A stretch of 64,000 nucleotides of DNA from Phycisphaerales bacterium (GCA_030748575.1 JASMLR010000010.1:1-64000), one strand, 5' to 3'; positions 1 to 9,205 are shown, numbered from the stretch's first letter. The notes: generated by a model from the letters alone, not told the origin. Translations and numbers: made by a program.

Positions 1-23
1 ACACAGCAGGTCCTGGCATATGA

Positions 24-53
24 CAGGGCCGCAGTCCGAAGACTGCGGCCCTG
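24..53 (-). terminator. Hairpin terminator of the PEP-CTERM gene
   Basis: A perfect 13-bp stem (CAGGGCCGCAGTC pairing with GACTGCGGCCCTG) closes on a CGAA loop 24 nt after the stop codon of the minus-strand PEP-CTERM gene. No U-tract follows on the minus strand, so it may act with Rho or as a 3'-end stabiliser. Confidence 0.7.
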
Positions 54-77
54 AATCAAGACAGTTGAACGGATGGA

Positions 78-770
78 TCAGCGTCGGCGTCGGCGGCCTG
101 CGAATCCGGCCACACCAAGAAGGGCCAACGCGGCCGGTGCGGGAATGACGCCGCCCTCGATGACGATCGCATCGATGAAGAGTGCTTCGCTGCCGGAGTT
201 GCTCGCGAAGTAGATCTCCAAGGCGCCGCCAGCGACCTCGCCGGTGACCTCGAACCATGAGCCAGCGGCTGCCTCAAGTGCCGCGCCGCCGTCGTCGGTG
301 CCGCCGATACTCAGCAGTTCGACGCCGCCGAAGAAGACCTGGACGTAGTCGGCGTCTTCGTATCCGGTGTCCGCAATGAACAAGGCGAGCGAGACGGACG
401 TGGCGTCGGCAAAGTCGGCACTCGAGAGCGACATGATGCCATCGGTATCCGACATCTGATAGCCCTGGTCGCCGTCGTAGAACGCGCCGACGCTGCCGGT
501 GTAGTTCGTGACGCCCACGTAGTCGCCATCGGTCAGGCCGACACTCGCTGGGTCAAAGGGGATATAGCCCGCGTCCATGCCGTCGACATCGACCCACGCT
601 TCTCCAGCGTTGTTCACAAGATCATGCGCGACATTGGCATCGCCGGTGTCGTAGTACTTGCCGCCGAGGGCGTCGGTGTTCTCAAAGCTGTTGCTATAGA
701 GCACGTCGCCGAGTGCGCCAGCACTCAGGCCCAACAGCGCGGTCGTCGCGACCATCGTTGTGACTCGCAT
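78..770 (-). CDS. Secreted PEP-CTERM sorting-domain protein
   Basis: This 230-residue protein has an N-terminal signal peptide (MRVTTMVATTALLGLSAGALG) and ends with a PEP-CTERM-like tail: IPAPA, a hydrophobic stretch (LALLGVAGFAG) and five arginines. In this family an exosortase recognises the tail and the protein is processed at the envelope. The middle is acidic, Gly/Asp/Tyr rich and probably a beta-sandwich; no catalytic motif is visible. The track ORF is longer, but the start at 770 is preferred because GGAGAAGG lies just upstream and the signal peptide begins there. The tail has PAPA instead of PEPA, a variant I associate with Phycisphaerae. The exact role (surface or matrix protein) is unknown. 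Confidence 0.85.
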   Translation of the reverse strand: MRVTTMVATTALLGLSAGALGDVLYSNSFENTDALGGKYYDTGDANVAHDLVNNAGEAWVDVDGMDAGYIPFDPASVGLTDGDYVGVTNYTGSVGAFYDGDQGYQMSDTDGIMSLSSADFADATSVSLALFIADTGYEDADYVQVFFGGVELLSIGGTDDGGAALEAAAGSWFEVTGEVAGGALEIYFASNSGSEALFIDAIVIEGGVIPAPAALALLGVAGFAGRRRRR

Positions 771-1060
771 AGATCCTTCTCCTCGCTCCTTGCACGGCGG
801 GTTTCCAGTTCCGCCAGCAGCATCTCGGCTCACGCCCACCCACGGTTCAGCCCGATGCGTCCGGGCTACCAACCAGAGGTGTTCACAGGCACTGTAAACG
901 ACTGTGACGCTGGTGCAACCGGGAAATTGCGGTTTTTCCGGGCCGTCGCAGCAATTGGCGAGGCCGATCGTAAAGCGGTGCTGTGCAGAGAGATACCGTG
1001 GCAGAGGGGGTGTTGTCGCGGCCGCCTCGTATGCCCAGGCCCCCTGAGTTCACACCCGTT

Positions 1061-1095
1061 GGGGCTTGGGGCCCGGTTGGGTGGTGGTGGTGGGG
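1061..1095 (+). other. Potential G-quadruplex-forming G-run cluster
   Basis: Four runs of three or four G (GGGG at 1061, GGGG at 1068, GGG at 1079, GGGG at 1092) lie within 35 bases, with extra GG pairs between the last two. The last loop is longer than the usual seven bases unless the GGT repeats take part, so this is a two- or three-tier candidate only. Confidence 0.4.
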
Positions 1096-1137
1096 TGCGG
1101 CCGGCCGCCGGAGGTCAGGCCAACACGGAGGCCCTCT

Positions 1138-1182
1138 GGCTCAGGGGCCCCCCGGCTCAGGGGCCCCCCGGCTCAGAGGCCG
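1138..1182 (+). repeat. 16-bp direct repeat, about 2.8 copies
   Basis: The unit GGCTCAGGGGCCCCCC occurs twice exactly (1138-1153 and 1154-1169), followed by a partial diverged third copy. Each unit contains GGGGCCCC, which is self-complementary. Function is unknown. Confidence 0.75.
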
Positions 1183-1453
1183 CCCCGCGGGGGAGACTGG
1201 TATAGGCGCGGCAAAATCGAGGTTTGGCGGGGGCCATCACTTCAAAAGGGGTGTGGGGGGTGCCACCGGCCCCTGCACGTGGCCGCTGGGCCACTGGCCC
1301 CCCGGCTACCGCCCCCCGGGCCGCGGCCCGGGATCCTCGGCCAATCTGGCAGGCCCCTGCGGGGGTTTCCAGGCGATCGGCGGACGAAAACCGGTCATTT
1401 TCCACCCGGGAAGGGCCTGATTTCGGCACGCGGCTTGCTCCTCTTGAGGGACC

Positions 1454-1477
1454 CCGCCCCGGATCCTCCGGAGGCGG
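1454..1477 (+). promoter_or_regulatory. Leader hairpin before dnaK
   Basis: CCGCC-CCGGA pairs with TCCGG-(A)-GGCGG around a TCC loop: ten GC-rich pairs with one bulged A, ending 46 nt before the dnaK start codon. It could be an attenuator-like or mRNA-stability element. It looks too stable and too far from the ribosome site to be a classic RNA thermometer. Confidence 0.5.
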
Positions 1478-1523
1478 GAGGGGGCTGCGGGCAGCAGCCG
1501 GTAGCTCAGGAAGGAACATACCT

Positions 1524-3437
1524 ATGTCAAAGATCATTGGAATCGACCTCGGCACCACGAACTCATGCGTGGCCGTCATGGAAGGCGATCAGCCGAAGGT
1601 TCTCATCAACTCGTCGGGCAACCGAACCACGCCCAGCGTGATCGGATTCACCGACAAGGGCGATCGGCTCGTTGGCGAGCCCGCCCGACACCAGCAGGTC
1701 ACCAACCCCAAGAACACCGTCTTCTCCATCAAGCGTTTCATGGGTCGTCGTCACGGCGAAGTCCAGAGCGAGGAGAAGATCGTCCCGTACGAAGTGACCG
1801 GCGGCGCGGACGAACTGGTCAAGGTCAAGGTTGGTGCCGACGGCAAGGAGTACACGCCGCCGGAAGTCTCGGCCATGCTGCTGCGTGAGCTCAAGCGGAT
1901 TGCTGAGGAGTACCTCGGCGAGTCCGTCGACAGCGCAGTCATCACCGTGCCCGCCTACTTCAACGACGCCCAGCGGCAGGCGACCAAGGACGCCGGTGAG
2001 ATTGCCGGCCTCAAGGTCGAGCGAATCATCAACGAGCCGACGGCAGCCGCGCTGGCCTACGGCCTTGAGAAGAAGACCAACACCAAGATCGTTGTCTTCG
2101 ACCTCGGTGGCGGCACGTTCGACGTGTCCATCCTCGACATCGGAGACGGCGTGTTTGAGGTGCTCTCCACCAGTGGCGATGGCCACCTCGGCGGCGACGA
2201 CTTCGATCAGGTCGTCATCGACTTCCTGGCCGAAGAGTTCCGCAAGACCGACGGCATCGACATTCGGTCCGATGCCATGGCCTTGCAGCGGCTCAAGGAG
2301 GCCGCCGAGAAGGCCAAGTGCGAACTCTCCCAGCAACTCGAGACCAACGTCAACCTGCCCTTCATCACCGCCGACCAGAATGGGCCGAAGCACCTGCAAG
2401 TGACCGTCACCCGCGCCAAGTTCGAAGAGCTTGCCGCGAGCCTCTTCAAACGGCTCGAAGGGCCGTGTCAGACAGCCCTCAAGGATGCTGGCCTCGCTGC
2501 CGGCGACGTCAGCGACGTCGTCATGGTTGGCGGGTCGACCCGCATCCCCAAGGTGCAGGAGATCGCCAAGTCGCTCTTCGGAACGGCTGAACTCGACAAG
2601 TCGATCAACCCGGACGAAGTCGTCGCGATCGGCGCCGCCATTCAGGGCGGCGTGCTGCAGGGCGACGTCAAGGACGTGCTCCTGCTGGATGTCACGCCCC
2701 TGAGCCTGGGTGTCGAGACGCTCGGCGGCCTCATGACGCGGCTCATCGAGAAGAACACCACCATTCCCACGTCCCGCAAGGAGACCTTCTCCACCGCGAC
2801 GGACAATCAGACGAGCGTGACCATTCAGGTGCTTCAGGGCGAGCGTGAGTTCGCCAAGGACAACCGAACGCTCGGCAAGTTCGATCTCACCGACATTCCG
2901 TCGGCGCCACGCGGCATGCCGCAGATCGAGGTGGAGTTCGCGATTGACGCCAACGGCATTCTCAAGGTCTCCGCGACCGACAAGGCGACGGGCAAGAGCC
3001 AGAACATCGAGATCACGGGTTCTTCGGGTATGTCGAAGGACGAGATCGAGAGCATGAAGGCCGATGCCGAATCGCACGCAGCGGAAGATCAGGCCAAGCG
3101 TGAGGTGATCGAGCTCAAGAACCAGGCCGAGCAGATTGTCTATGCCACTCGCAAGCAACTCGAGGAGCACGGCGACAAAGTGAGCGCGGAAGCCCGCGGC
3201 AACATCGAGTCGGCCATCAGCAACCTCGAGGAGAAGGTCAAAGGCGAGGACAAGGCCGCCATTGAAGCCGCCCTCAACCAGGTCAATACCGCAGCGCAGG
3301 AACTCGGCAAGGCCGCCTATGAGGCCGCCTCCGCCGAACAGCCTGCGGACGGCGAGTGCTGCGGCGACGAGTCATGCAAGAGCGGCGACGATGTCATCGA
3401 CGCTGAGTACGAAGTTCGCGACGACAACAACGCCTGA
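1524..3437 (+). CDS. dnaK: Chaperone protein DnaK (Hsp70)
   Basis: This ATP-dependent cytosolic chaperone binds exposed hydrophobic peptides and cycles with DnaJ and GrpE. The 637-residue length is typical. It has the phosphate-1 motif [11 protein letters not shown] at the N-terminus, [14 protein letters not shown] near residue 195, an [12 protein letters not shown] motif near 335, then the substrate-binding domain and helical lid. The start at 1524 is fixed by homology to [10 protein letters not shown] and by AGGAAGGA nine bases upstream; the ORF track begins 100 codons too early. The C-terminal tail carries an unusual Cys-containing stretch ([11 protein letters not shown]) just before the usual DVIDAEYE end. 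No grpE or dnaJ is adjacent, so it appears to be a single-gene unit. Confidence 0.98.
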   Translation: MSKIIGIDLGTTNSCVAVMEGDQPKVLINSSGNRTTPSVIGFTDKGDRLVGEPARHQQVTNPKNTVFSIKRFMGRRHGEVQSEEKIVPYEVTGGADELVKVKVGADGKEYTPPEVSAMLLRELKRIAEEYLGESVDSAVITVPAYFNDAQRQATKDAGEIAGLKVERIINEPTAAALAYGLEKKTNTKIVVFDLGGGTFDVSILDIGDGVFEVLSTSGDGHLGGDDFDQVVIDFLAEEFRKTDGIDIRSDAMALQRLKEAAEKAKCELSQQLETNVNLPFITADQNGPKHLQVTVTRAKFEELAASLFKRLEGPCQTALKDAGLAAGDVSDVVMVGGSTRIPKVQEIAKSLFGTAELDKSINPDEVVAIGAAIQGGVLQGDVKDVLLLDVTPLSLGVETLGGLMTRLIEKNTTIPTSRKETFSTATDNQTSVTIQVLQGEREFAKDNRTLGKFDLTDIPSAPRGMPQIEVEFAIDANGILKVSATDKATGKSQNIEITGSSGMSKDEIESMKADAESHAAEDQAKREVIELKNQAEQIVYATRKQLEEHGDKVSAEARGNIESAISNLEEKVKGEDKAAIEAALNQVNTAAQELGKAAYEAASAEQPADGECCGDESCKSGDDVIDAEYEVRDDNNA

Positions 3438-3479
3438 GTTCTCCTCTCCTCTCCACTCCTCAGGCGACCCGGGGCGATG

Positions 3480-3506
3480 CGGGGCCGAGTCCATGACTCG
3501 GCCCCG
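3480..3506 (+). terminator. Terminator hairpin after dnaK
   Basis: GGGGCCGAGTC pairs perfectly with GACTCGGCCCC around a CAT loop, 43 nt after the dnaK stop codon, followed by GTGTTGTG. It has a strong stem but only a weak T-tract. Confidence 0.75.
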
Positions 3507-3553
3507 TGTTGTGCGCTGGCCCCGGGCGCTCTAGGGCCTGCCCGAGAACCCGT

Positions 3554-3559
3554 TACTAT
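3554..3559 (+). promoter_or_regulatory. Leaderless-type -10 of the PepC-like gene
   Basis: TACTAT ends 7 nt before the ATG at 3567, so transcription is predicted to start at or next to the start codon. No Shine-Dalgarno sequence is present. Confidence 0.55.
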
Positions 3560-3566
3560 CGCCCGA

Positions 3567-4931
3567 ATGACGACCACACTCGACGCTTCCGGCGTGATCT
3601 CAGCAGATCACATTGAATCACTCCGTTCGGCCCTCGCTGGCGACCCCGCCTATCGCCTCGCGCGAAACGCAGTCACGAAGGTGGGCGCCGATGAAGCGGC
3701 GCTCAATCGAGAGGTTGTAGCGGGCACGGACTGGACCTTCAGCACCTGGCTCGATGACTGGTCGGTGACCAACCAGAGGAAGTCGGGCCGATGTTGGATG
3801 TTTGCGGCATTGAATCTCTTTCGCGCCGGTGTGATGAAGCGGCTCAATGTCAAGAAGTTCGAGTTCAGCCAGAACTTCACGCTCTTCTGGGACAAGTTTG
3901 AACGGGCCAACTGGTTTCTCGAGTGCATCATCAAGACGGCGGCGAGGGAACTCGATGACCGGCATGTGGCGTTTCTGCTGGACTATCCCATTGACGATGG
4001 TGGTCAATGGAACATGTTCGTCAATCTGGTGCGGCGGCACGGTCTGGTTCCGAAGGACCTCATGCCAGAGACGCAGTCTTCATCCAATACGGCGCGTATG
4101 AATGCGGTGCTCAAGGGCTTCCTGCGGCGATTCGCCGGCGATCTACGCGGCGCGATGGCCGGGGGCGCATCGGCGGACGAGGCTCGACAGCTCAAGGACG
4201 CGCAGTTGTCGACGATCTGGCGCGTGCTCTGCACCCATCTTGGAGAGCCGCCGGCTTCGTTCCTCTGGCAGTACAACGACAAGGATCGAGAGTTCCACCG
4301 GGAAGGCATGATGACGCCTGTGGAGTTCGCCGAGCGGTACGTCGACCTTCCCCTGGCCGACTATGTCTGTCTGGTACACGATCCGCGGCCGGAGCATCCG
4401 TTTGGACAGACCTACACCGTTGAGTTCCTTGGCAACATTGTCGGCGGCGAGCAGGTTGTGTATCTCAACGTGGACACGGACACCATGAAGCGGGCTGCCA
4501 TTGAGACGCTTGAGGGCGGCGAGCCTGTGTGGTTTGGATGCGACGTTGGGAAGCAGTTCCAACGGCAGGTCGGTCTGTGGGATGCGGAGTTGTTCGACTA
4601 TGCCGGTCTCTATGGACTGCCGGAAGGCATGGACAAGGCCGCGAGGTTGCACCTTCATCACACGGCGATGACGCATGCCATGCTGTTCACAGGCGTGGAT
4701 GTACTCGATGGCCAGGCGCGGCGGTGGCGGGTCGAGAATTCATGGGGTGATGATGGTGTGGGTCGCAAGGGCTTCCAACTCATGAACGACAACTGGTTCG
4801 ATGAGTATGTGTTCGAGATTGCTGCGCATCGCTCTCGGCTGCCCGCCGATCTGCAGGCGGCGCTCGATGTTCCGCCGATGGTGCTCCCTCCATGGGATCC
4901 GATGGGGGCTTTGGCCCGAATTCAGGGGTGA
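3567..4931 (+). CDS. pepC: Aminopeptidase C / bleomycin hydrolase family cysteine peptidase
   Basis: This 454-residue cytosolic cysteine aminopeptidase belongs to peptidase family C1B. The papain-type catalytic residues are visible in order: Cys in NQRKSGRCWMFAALN (about residue 73), His in THAMLFTGV (about 375) and Asn in ENSWGDDG (about 393). The C-terminal end PMVLPPWDPMGALA resembles the C-terminal arm that in this family reaches into the active site and gives aminopeptidase action. The start is set at MTTTLDAS because the upstream codons run through the dnaK terminator and a -10 hexamer sits 7 nt before this ATG. It is transcribed alone. Confidence 0.93.
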   Translation: MTTTLDASGVISADHIESLRSALAGDPAYRLARNAVTKVGADEAALNREVVAGTDWTFSTWLDDWSVTNQRKSGRCWMFAALNLFRAGVMKRLNVKKFEFSQNFTLFWDKFERANWFLECIIKTAARELDDRHVAFLLDYPIDDGGQWNMFVNLVRRHGLVPKDLMPETQSSSNTARMNAVLKGFLRRFAGDLRGAMAGGASADEARQLKDAQLSTIWRVLCTHLGEPPASFLWQYNDKDREFHREGMMTPVEFAERYVDLPLADYVCLVHDPRPEHPFGQTYTVEFLGNIVGGEQVVYLNVDTDTMKRAAIETLEGGEPVWFGCDVGKQFQRQVGLWDAELFDYAGLYGLPEGMDKAARLHLHHTAMTHAMLFTGVDVLDGQARRWRVENSWGDDGVGRKGFQLMNDNWFDEYVFEIAAHRSRLPADLQAALDVPPMVLPPWDPMGALARIQG

Positions 4932-5018
4932 AACGCACGCTCTGCACTTGCGGGGCCGGGCGATTCGACCATACTGGTGTCCTGTGGGTTGGACCTGCCG
5001 GGGAAGAGGAGCCTCGTT

Positions 5019-7286
5019 GTGCGAACACTGTGCACCGTAAGTCTGTTGTCTGTCACATCGGCTGCTGTTGCGGTCCCGATGCCGCGTCCGTCCGATTTGG
5101 CGGGCCTGCAGGTGGTGGAGGTTGACGTTCCGGATGAGGCGGCCGTTGAACTGCTGCTCACGCAGGGTCTGGACGGTCTCGCGTGCCGGCCCGCCCCCGG
5201 GGTCGGGCCGTGGGTCGTTGGCGCGGATGACATCGCACTGCTGGATGCACTCGGGCTGGAACACGACGTAGTCATCGAGGATCTGGAGGCTCATCAGGAA
5301 GCCAGGAACGATGCGAGACGCGCCGCACGGGCGGCAGCGCGGGGGCTTGACACGTTCTACTCCGACTTTCGGACGTACGACGAGTATCAGACGCGGATGG
5401 ATCAGTTTCTGATCGACCACGCTGACATTGCTACAGGGGTCTCGCTGGGACAGAGCCACCAGGGTCGGGACATTCGGGGGGTCGTCATCAATGTCGATGG
5501 AAGCGACAAGCCCGCTGTGCTTTTCAACGGGTGCCAGCACGCACGCGAGTGGATTTCGCCGCCGACCACCTGGTACATCGCCGACACGCTGGCCGACAAC
5601 TATGGGACCGATCCCCAGATCACGGCGCTGCTCGACCGGGTGGAAGTCATCGTGATTCCGATCGTCAATCCTGATGGCTACGAGCACACCTACGAGGCAG
5701 GCGGCTACCGATTCTGGCGCAAGAACCGGCGGGACAACGGTGGTTCGTGCGCAGGTGTGGATCTCAACCGAAACTGGTCGAGCGACTGGAACGGCGGCGA
5801 GAGCACCAGTACGGACCCCTGCAGCGATGTCTATGTCGGCCCGGCGTCGATGAGTGAGCCGGAGGTGCAGGCACTGGCCAACTTCTGCCTTGATCACGGC
5901 GACATTCGGGCGCAGATCGACTTTCACTCCTATTCGCAGCTCATTCTGGAGCCTCGCGGCTACACCACGGCGCCTCCACCGGACTGGGACGAATTGCACG
6001 CCGTCGGCGGCGAGATGGCTGATGCCATTCAGTCAGTACACGGCTTGAACTACACGCACGACAATCCATGCAACATTCTGTATTGCGCCAGCGGGACGCT
6101 GATCGACTGGCCCTACGACACGTATGGTGCCGCGTCCTACTGCATCGAGCTTCGCCCATCCTCGGGGAGTGGTGATGGCTTCGACCCTCCGCCAAGCGAG
6201 ATCATTCCCTGCGCCGAGGAGAACTTTCAGGCTGCGTTGTCGCTGATCGATCATGTCGGTGTGCCGATGTCGATCTCCTTGCCGGGCGGAACGCCGCCGG
6301 TCGTCTCCACGACGGAGCCGACGAGCTTTGCTGTGACCATTTCAGCTGGCGCCCAGAACCCCGACGCGTCGACCGCTACGCTGCACCACCGTGGCAGTGG
6401 TGGGGCGTTTGCGACGACGGCGCTCGCGCACAACGACGGTGAGGCGTACACCGCGACATTGCCGACCTTCACGTGCGCCCAGTCGCCCGAGTACTACGTT
6501 TCGGTCGAAAGCGTCTCCGGATCCATGGTGGCCTATCCCATTGGGGCACCACTGGAACTGCTGACATCGGACGTTGCGTCATCGCTGGAGGTGGCGTTTG
6601 ATGACAACGGCGAGACTGACCCGGGGTGGACGGTGTCCGGCACCGCAACGGACGGGCATTGGGATCGCGGCGTACCCGCCGGAGGTGATCGAGGCGATCC
6701 ACCTGCGGACGCGGACGGCAGCGGCCAGTGCTGGTTGACCGACAATGTCGCGGGCAATAGCGACGTCGACGGGGGCGCGACGGTACTCACGTCCCCAGTC
6801 TGGATGGCGTCAGGTGACCTCTGGTCACTCTCCTACTCGCGCTGGTTCAGCAACGACTATGGCGCGTCGCCGAACGAGGATGTGATGCGCGTCGAGTGGT
6901 CTGAAGTGGGCAGCAGCACCTGGAATCTTCTTGAGCAGGTCGGCCCGACCGGTGCTTCCGGGGGGTGGGAGCACGTTGCGTTCGATCTTGATGCAGCCGG
7001 TCTGGTGGGGGTGGACGCTTTCCAGATCCGCTTTGTTGCCGAGGACGCGGGCAGCGGCTCGGTGGTCGAGGCGGCCATCGACGCGGTCCACCTGAGTCGG
7101 ATCGAGTGCATTGACGATGATCCGTGCCCGGGCGATGTAGACGGGAATGGGGAGGTGGGCGTGGATGATGTGCTCGCCGTCATCGGGGCGTTCGGAACCA
7201 ACGACCCCGCGGGAGACCTCGATGGTGACGGCATCGTCGACGTCAACGATATCCTGCTGGTCATCGCCGCCTTCGGCCCCTGCTAA
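5019..7286 (+). CDS. Secreted M14 zinc carboxypeptidase with dockerin-like repeats
   Basis: This 755-residue exported metallopeptidase has a signal peptide, a short propeptide-like region, and an M14 domain (about 105-420). The zinc ligands His and Glu lie in QHAREW, the third ligand His in IDFHSYSQ, and the catalytic Glu in YCIELRPS. A beta-rich region follows, and the end has two dockerin-like calcium repeats (GDVDGNGEVGVDDVLAVI and GDLDGDGIVDVNDILLVI). The GTG at 5019 is preferred over the earlier GTG because AGAGGAG lies 8 nt upstream and the signal peptide (VRTLCTVSLLSVTSAAVA) begins there. It probably digests extracellular peptides. No cohesin is seen in the window, so the partner of the repeats is unknown. 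Confidence 0.9.
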   Translation: MRTLCTVSLLSVTSAAVAVPMPRPSDLAGLQVVEVDVPDEAAVELLLTQGLDGLACRPAPGVGPWVVGADDIALLDALGLEHDVVIEDLEAHQEARNDARRAARAAARGLDTFYSDFRTYDEYQTRMDQFLIDHADIATGVSLGQSHQGRDIRGVVINVDGSDKPAVLFNGCQHAREWISPPTTWYIADTLADNYGTDPQITALLDRVEVIVIPIVNPDGYEHTYEAGGYRFWRKNRRDNGGSCAGVDLNRNWSSDWNGGESTSTDPCSDVYVGPASMSEPEVQALANFCLDHGDIRAQIDFHSYSQLILEPRGYTTAPPPDWDELHAVGGEMADAIQSVHGLNYTHDNPCNILYCASGTLIDWPYDTYGAASYCIELRPSSGSGDGFDPPPSEIIPCAEENFQAALSLIDHVGVPMSISLPGGTPPVVSTTEPTSFAVTISAGAQNPDASTATLHHRGSGGAFATTALAHNDGEAYTATLPTFTCAQSPEYYVSVESVSGSMVAYPIGAPLELLTSDVASSLEVAFDDNGETDPGWTVSGTATDGHWDRGVPAGGDRGDPPADADGSGQCWLTDNVAGNSDVDGGATVLTSPVWMASGDLWSLSYSRWFSNDYGASPNEDVMRVEWSEVGSSTWNLLEQVGPTGASGGWEHVAFDLDAAGLVGVDAFQIRFVAEDAGSGSVVEAAIDAVHLSRIECIDDDPCPGDVDGNGEVGVDDVLAVIGAFGTNDPAGDLDGDGIVDVNDILLVIAAFGPC

Positions 7287-7289
7287 CCG

Positions 7290-7383
7290 ACCGCCGGTCA
7301 CTTTATGTGCTTGTCGCCCAACGACTTACAAAAACGCAAAAACATAAGTTGTGCTGTAGCAACGAGATAAAGTGACCGGCGGT
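7290..7383. repeat. 17-bp perfect inverted repeat flanking a 60-nt A-rich centre
   Basis: ACCGCCGGTCACTTTAT (7290-7306) is exactly complementary to 7367-7383. The 60 nt between contain a second nested pair (ACGACTTA with TAAGTTGT, one wobble) and an A-rich loop (AAAAACGCAAAAACA) that is unlike the GC-rich surroundings. It starts four bases after the carboxypeptidase stop codon and ends nine bases before the next start codon. It may be a bidirectional terminator, a structured RNA or a relic MITE-like element. Confidence 0.8.
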
Positions 7384-7391
7384 TCCGATTG

Positions 7392-8147
7392 ATGGCAGTG
7401 CGATTGTCGATCATCCTGATTTGCAAGGACGAGGCCTCCCGGATCCGGGAGACGCTGGAGGCCGTTCGCTTTGCCGACGAGGTGGTCGTGGTCGATTCCG
7501 GCAGCACCGACGGCACCCCTGAGATCGCCGCGGCCATTGCGGACCGTGTGGTGGTCACGGAGGACTGGCCCGGATTCGGCCCGCAGAAGAACAGAGCGCT
7601 CGATGCTGCGACCGGTGACTGGGTGCTTTCGATTGATGCGGACGAATTGGTGTCGCAGTCGCTGCGGGATGAGATTCTGTCCGCCATCGAGGCCGGCACG
7701 CATGACGCCTGGCGTGTGCCCAGACTTACCACGTTCCTCGGTCGTGAGATTCGCCACAGCGGGTGGTGGCCGGACTACGTGTTGCGGTTGTTTCGAAGAG
7801 GAGCGGCTCGGTTCTCGAACGATCTCGTCCACGAACGCGTCGTGTTCGAAGGCTCGGTTGGCACGCTCCGAAACCACCTTCAACACAGCGGTGAAGATGA
7901 CGCCGCATCCCTCCGCGAGAAGTCGATTCGATACGCAACGGCCGCGGCCGCGTCCCTGCACGCCGACGGTCGGTCGGGCGGCCCCTGCATCGCCGCGGCG
8001 AAGGCTGCTGCAGCGTTTCTGAAAAACTATGTTGTGCGGCGTGGGTTTCTGGACGGCCGAGCCGGCTGGGTGATCGCCATCACGGCTGCAGCCGGGAAGT
8101 GGAGGCGTTACATGCGCCTCGCGGAACTGAATCGAGGCGATGCGTGA
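7392..8147 (+). CDS. Family 2 glycosyltransferase, WaaE/KdtX-like
   Basis: This 251-residue inverting GT-A glycosyltransferase resembles lipopolysaccharide inner-core glucosyltransferases. The nucleotide-sugar fold is seen as LSIILICKDEASRI at the N-terminus, VVVVDSGSTDGT near residue 35, the QKNRALD helix, and the metal-binding DxD as SIDADE near 83. The ATG at 7392 is used; the track starts one codon earlier at TTG. The stop codon overlaps the next start (GTGA), so the two glycosyltransferases are translationally coupled. The acceptor cannot be read from sequence. Confidence 0.85.
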   Translation: MAVRLSIILICKDEASRIRETLEAVRFADEVVVVDSGSTDGTPEIAAAIADRVVVTEDWPGFGPQKNRALDAATGDWVLSIDADELVSQSLRDEILSAIEAGTHDAWRVPRLTTFLGREIRHSGWWPDYVLRLFRRGAARFSNDLVHERVVFEGSVGTLRNHLQHSGEDDAASLREKSIRYATAAAASLHADGRSGGPCIAAAKAAAAFLKNYVVRRGFLDGRAGWVIAITAAAGKWRRYMRLAELNRGDA

Positions 8148-9205
8148 CCGGGCCCATTCTGCAGATCAATACGGAGCCCGGCTGGCGGGGAGGCGAGCAG
8201 CAGACGCTGCATCTGGCGCAAGGCCTGGCCGAGTCCGCGGCAGTCGTGGTCGTCGGACTCGAGTCCGGCGCGTTGATCCGTCGGGCCGCGGCGGCCGGCC
8301 TTGAGACTGCAACCGTGCCTACCGATCGTGGGCTCCGTGGTGTGCGCGCCCTCCGGAGTCTGGTCAGGTCGCTGCAGCCCGAGATCGTGCACGCTCATGC
8401 CAGCAAGTCGCACCAACTTGCGAGGATGGCCGGGGTGGGCTCGGGCGCGTCGCTTGTGGTGACGCGGCGGGTTGCCTTTCCCTTGAAGCGTGGCCCGGTC
8501 GCCAGGTGGAAGTATGTTCGGGGCGTCGCCGCGTATGGAGCAATCTCACAGGCTGTTCGCCGCGAACTGATGGCCGGAGGCGTACCCGCGGATCGCATCG
8601 CCGTCATTCCCAGCGCGGAGGACTTTGCTGCAATCGACGCGGCGGATCCGGCCGATCTCAGCGAACTCGGACTTCCGGACGGCGCCTTCTGCGTGTTGCA
8701 TGCCGGGGCGCTCACCGCCGAGAAGAACCACGAGTTGTTGTTCGCCGCCTGGCCTGACATCAAGGCGCGGCACCCGAGGGCTCATCTGCTCATTGCCGGC
8801 GCCGGAAGCCGGGAGGCTGAACTCAAGCGGCTGGCCGCGTCGCTGTCGCTTGCAGACATCCACTGGCTCGGATTCCGCAGTGACATTCACTCGGTGATCA
8901 AGCAGGCTGATCTCTTTCTCAATACTTCACGCTCAGAGGGTCTGTGCTCAAGCCTCATTCAGGTTCGCCGGTGCGGCGTGCCGATTGTTGCAACTGCGGT
9001 TGGCGGTGTGCCTGAGGTGGTTGAGGACGAGGTGAGCGGTCTGCTCATTCAGTCTGACGACGCCTCGGGCCTGGCAAGTGCAGCATGCCGCGTCATCGAG
9101 GACCGAGACATGATGACGATTCGCACGCACGTGTCGAGCGATATGGACCGATTCACCGTTGCGCACATGGTGGCGGGGTATCGCGACCTCTACGCCCAAC
9201 TGTGA
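8144..9205 (+). CDS. Family 4 (GT-B) glycosyltransferase
   Basis: This 353-residue retaining glycosyltransferase has a GT-B fold. The N-terminal half contains GWRGGEQQTLHLAQGL, and the C-terminal donor-binding half contains LHAGALTAEKNHELL and the family motif SRSEGLCSSLIQ...GVPIVATAVGGVPE. The GTG at 8144 overlaps the previous stop by four bases and fixes the start; the track ORF starts further upstream in another gene. With the GT2 gene it probably adds sugars to LPS or a related glycan. Its 3' end is duplicated downstream (see the 122-bp repeat), so the present C-terminus DLYAQL ends in the first copy. Confidence 0.88.
   Translation: MTGPILQINTEPGWRGGEQQTLHLAQGLAESAAVVVVGLESGALIRRAAAAGLETATVPTDRGLRGVRALRSLVRSLQPEIVHAHASKSHQLARMAGVGSGASLVVTRRVAFPLKRGPVARWKYVRGVAAYGAISQAVRRELMAGGVPADRIAVIPSAEDFAAIDAADPADLSELGLPDGAFCVLHAGALTAEKNHELLFAAWPDIKARHPRAHLLIAGAGSREAELKRLAASLSLADIHWLGFRSDIHSVIKQADLFLNTSRSEGLCSSLIQVRRCGVPIVATAVGGVPEVVEDEVSGLLIQSDDASGLASAACRVIEDRDMMTIRTHVSSDMDRFTVAHMVAGYRDLYAQL

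Larger units (their letters stand above)
771..1523. other. Long G-rich non-coding region upstream of dnaK
   Basis: These 753 bases lie between divergent genes and hold no convincing coding sequence; the track ORFs here are low-complexity Gly/Pro/Arg translations. The visible contents are a G-run cluster (1061-1095), a 16-bp direct repeat (1138-1182) and a strong hairpin in the dnaK leader (1454-1477). I found no CIRCE element and no clear sigma32-type promoter, so the control of dnaK is not readable by eye. Confidence 0.7.

Noticed and set aside
873-1523. CIRCE or sigma32 promoter before dnaK
   Set aside because: No TTAGCACTC-N9-GAGTGCTAA repeat was found, and CTTGAG with a CCCC tract near 1443 does not match the -10 of a sigma32 site well enough.
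624-1641. Plus-strand ORFs in the dnaK upstream region
   Set aside because: They are Gly/Pro/Arg-rich translations of G/C tracts in several overlapping frames with no ribosome site.
1563-3170. 535-residue ORF on the minus strand opposite dnaK
   Set aside because: It is a codon-shadow of the highly biased dnaK frame, with Leu/Val/Asp-rich low-information sequence and no motif or start signal.
4740-5999. 419-residue minus ORF across pepC and the M14 gene
   Set aside because: It spans the boundary of two clear genes on the other strand and has no domain pattern; it is a shadow of high-GC coding sequence.
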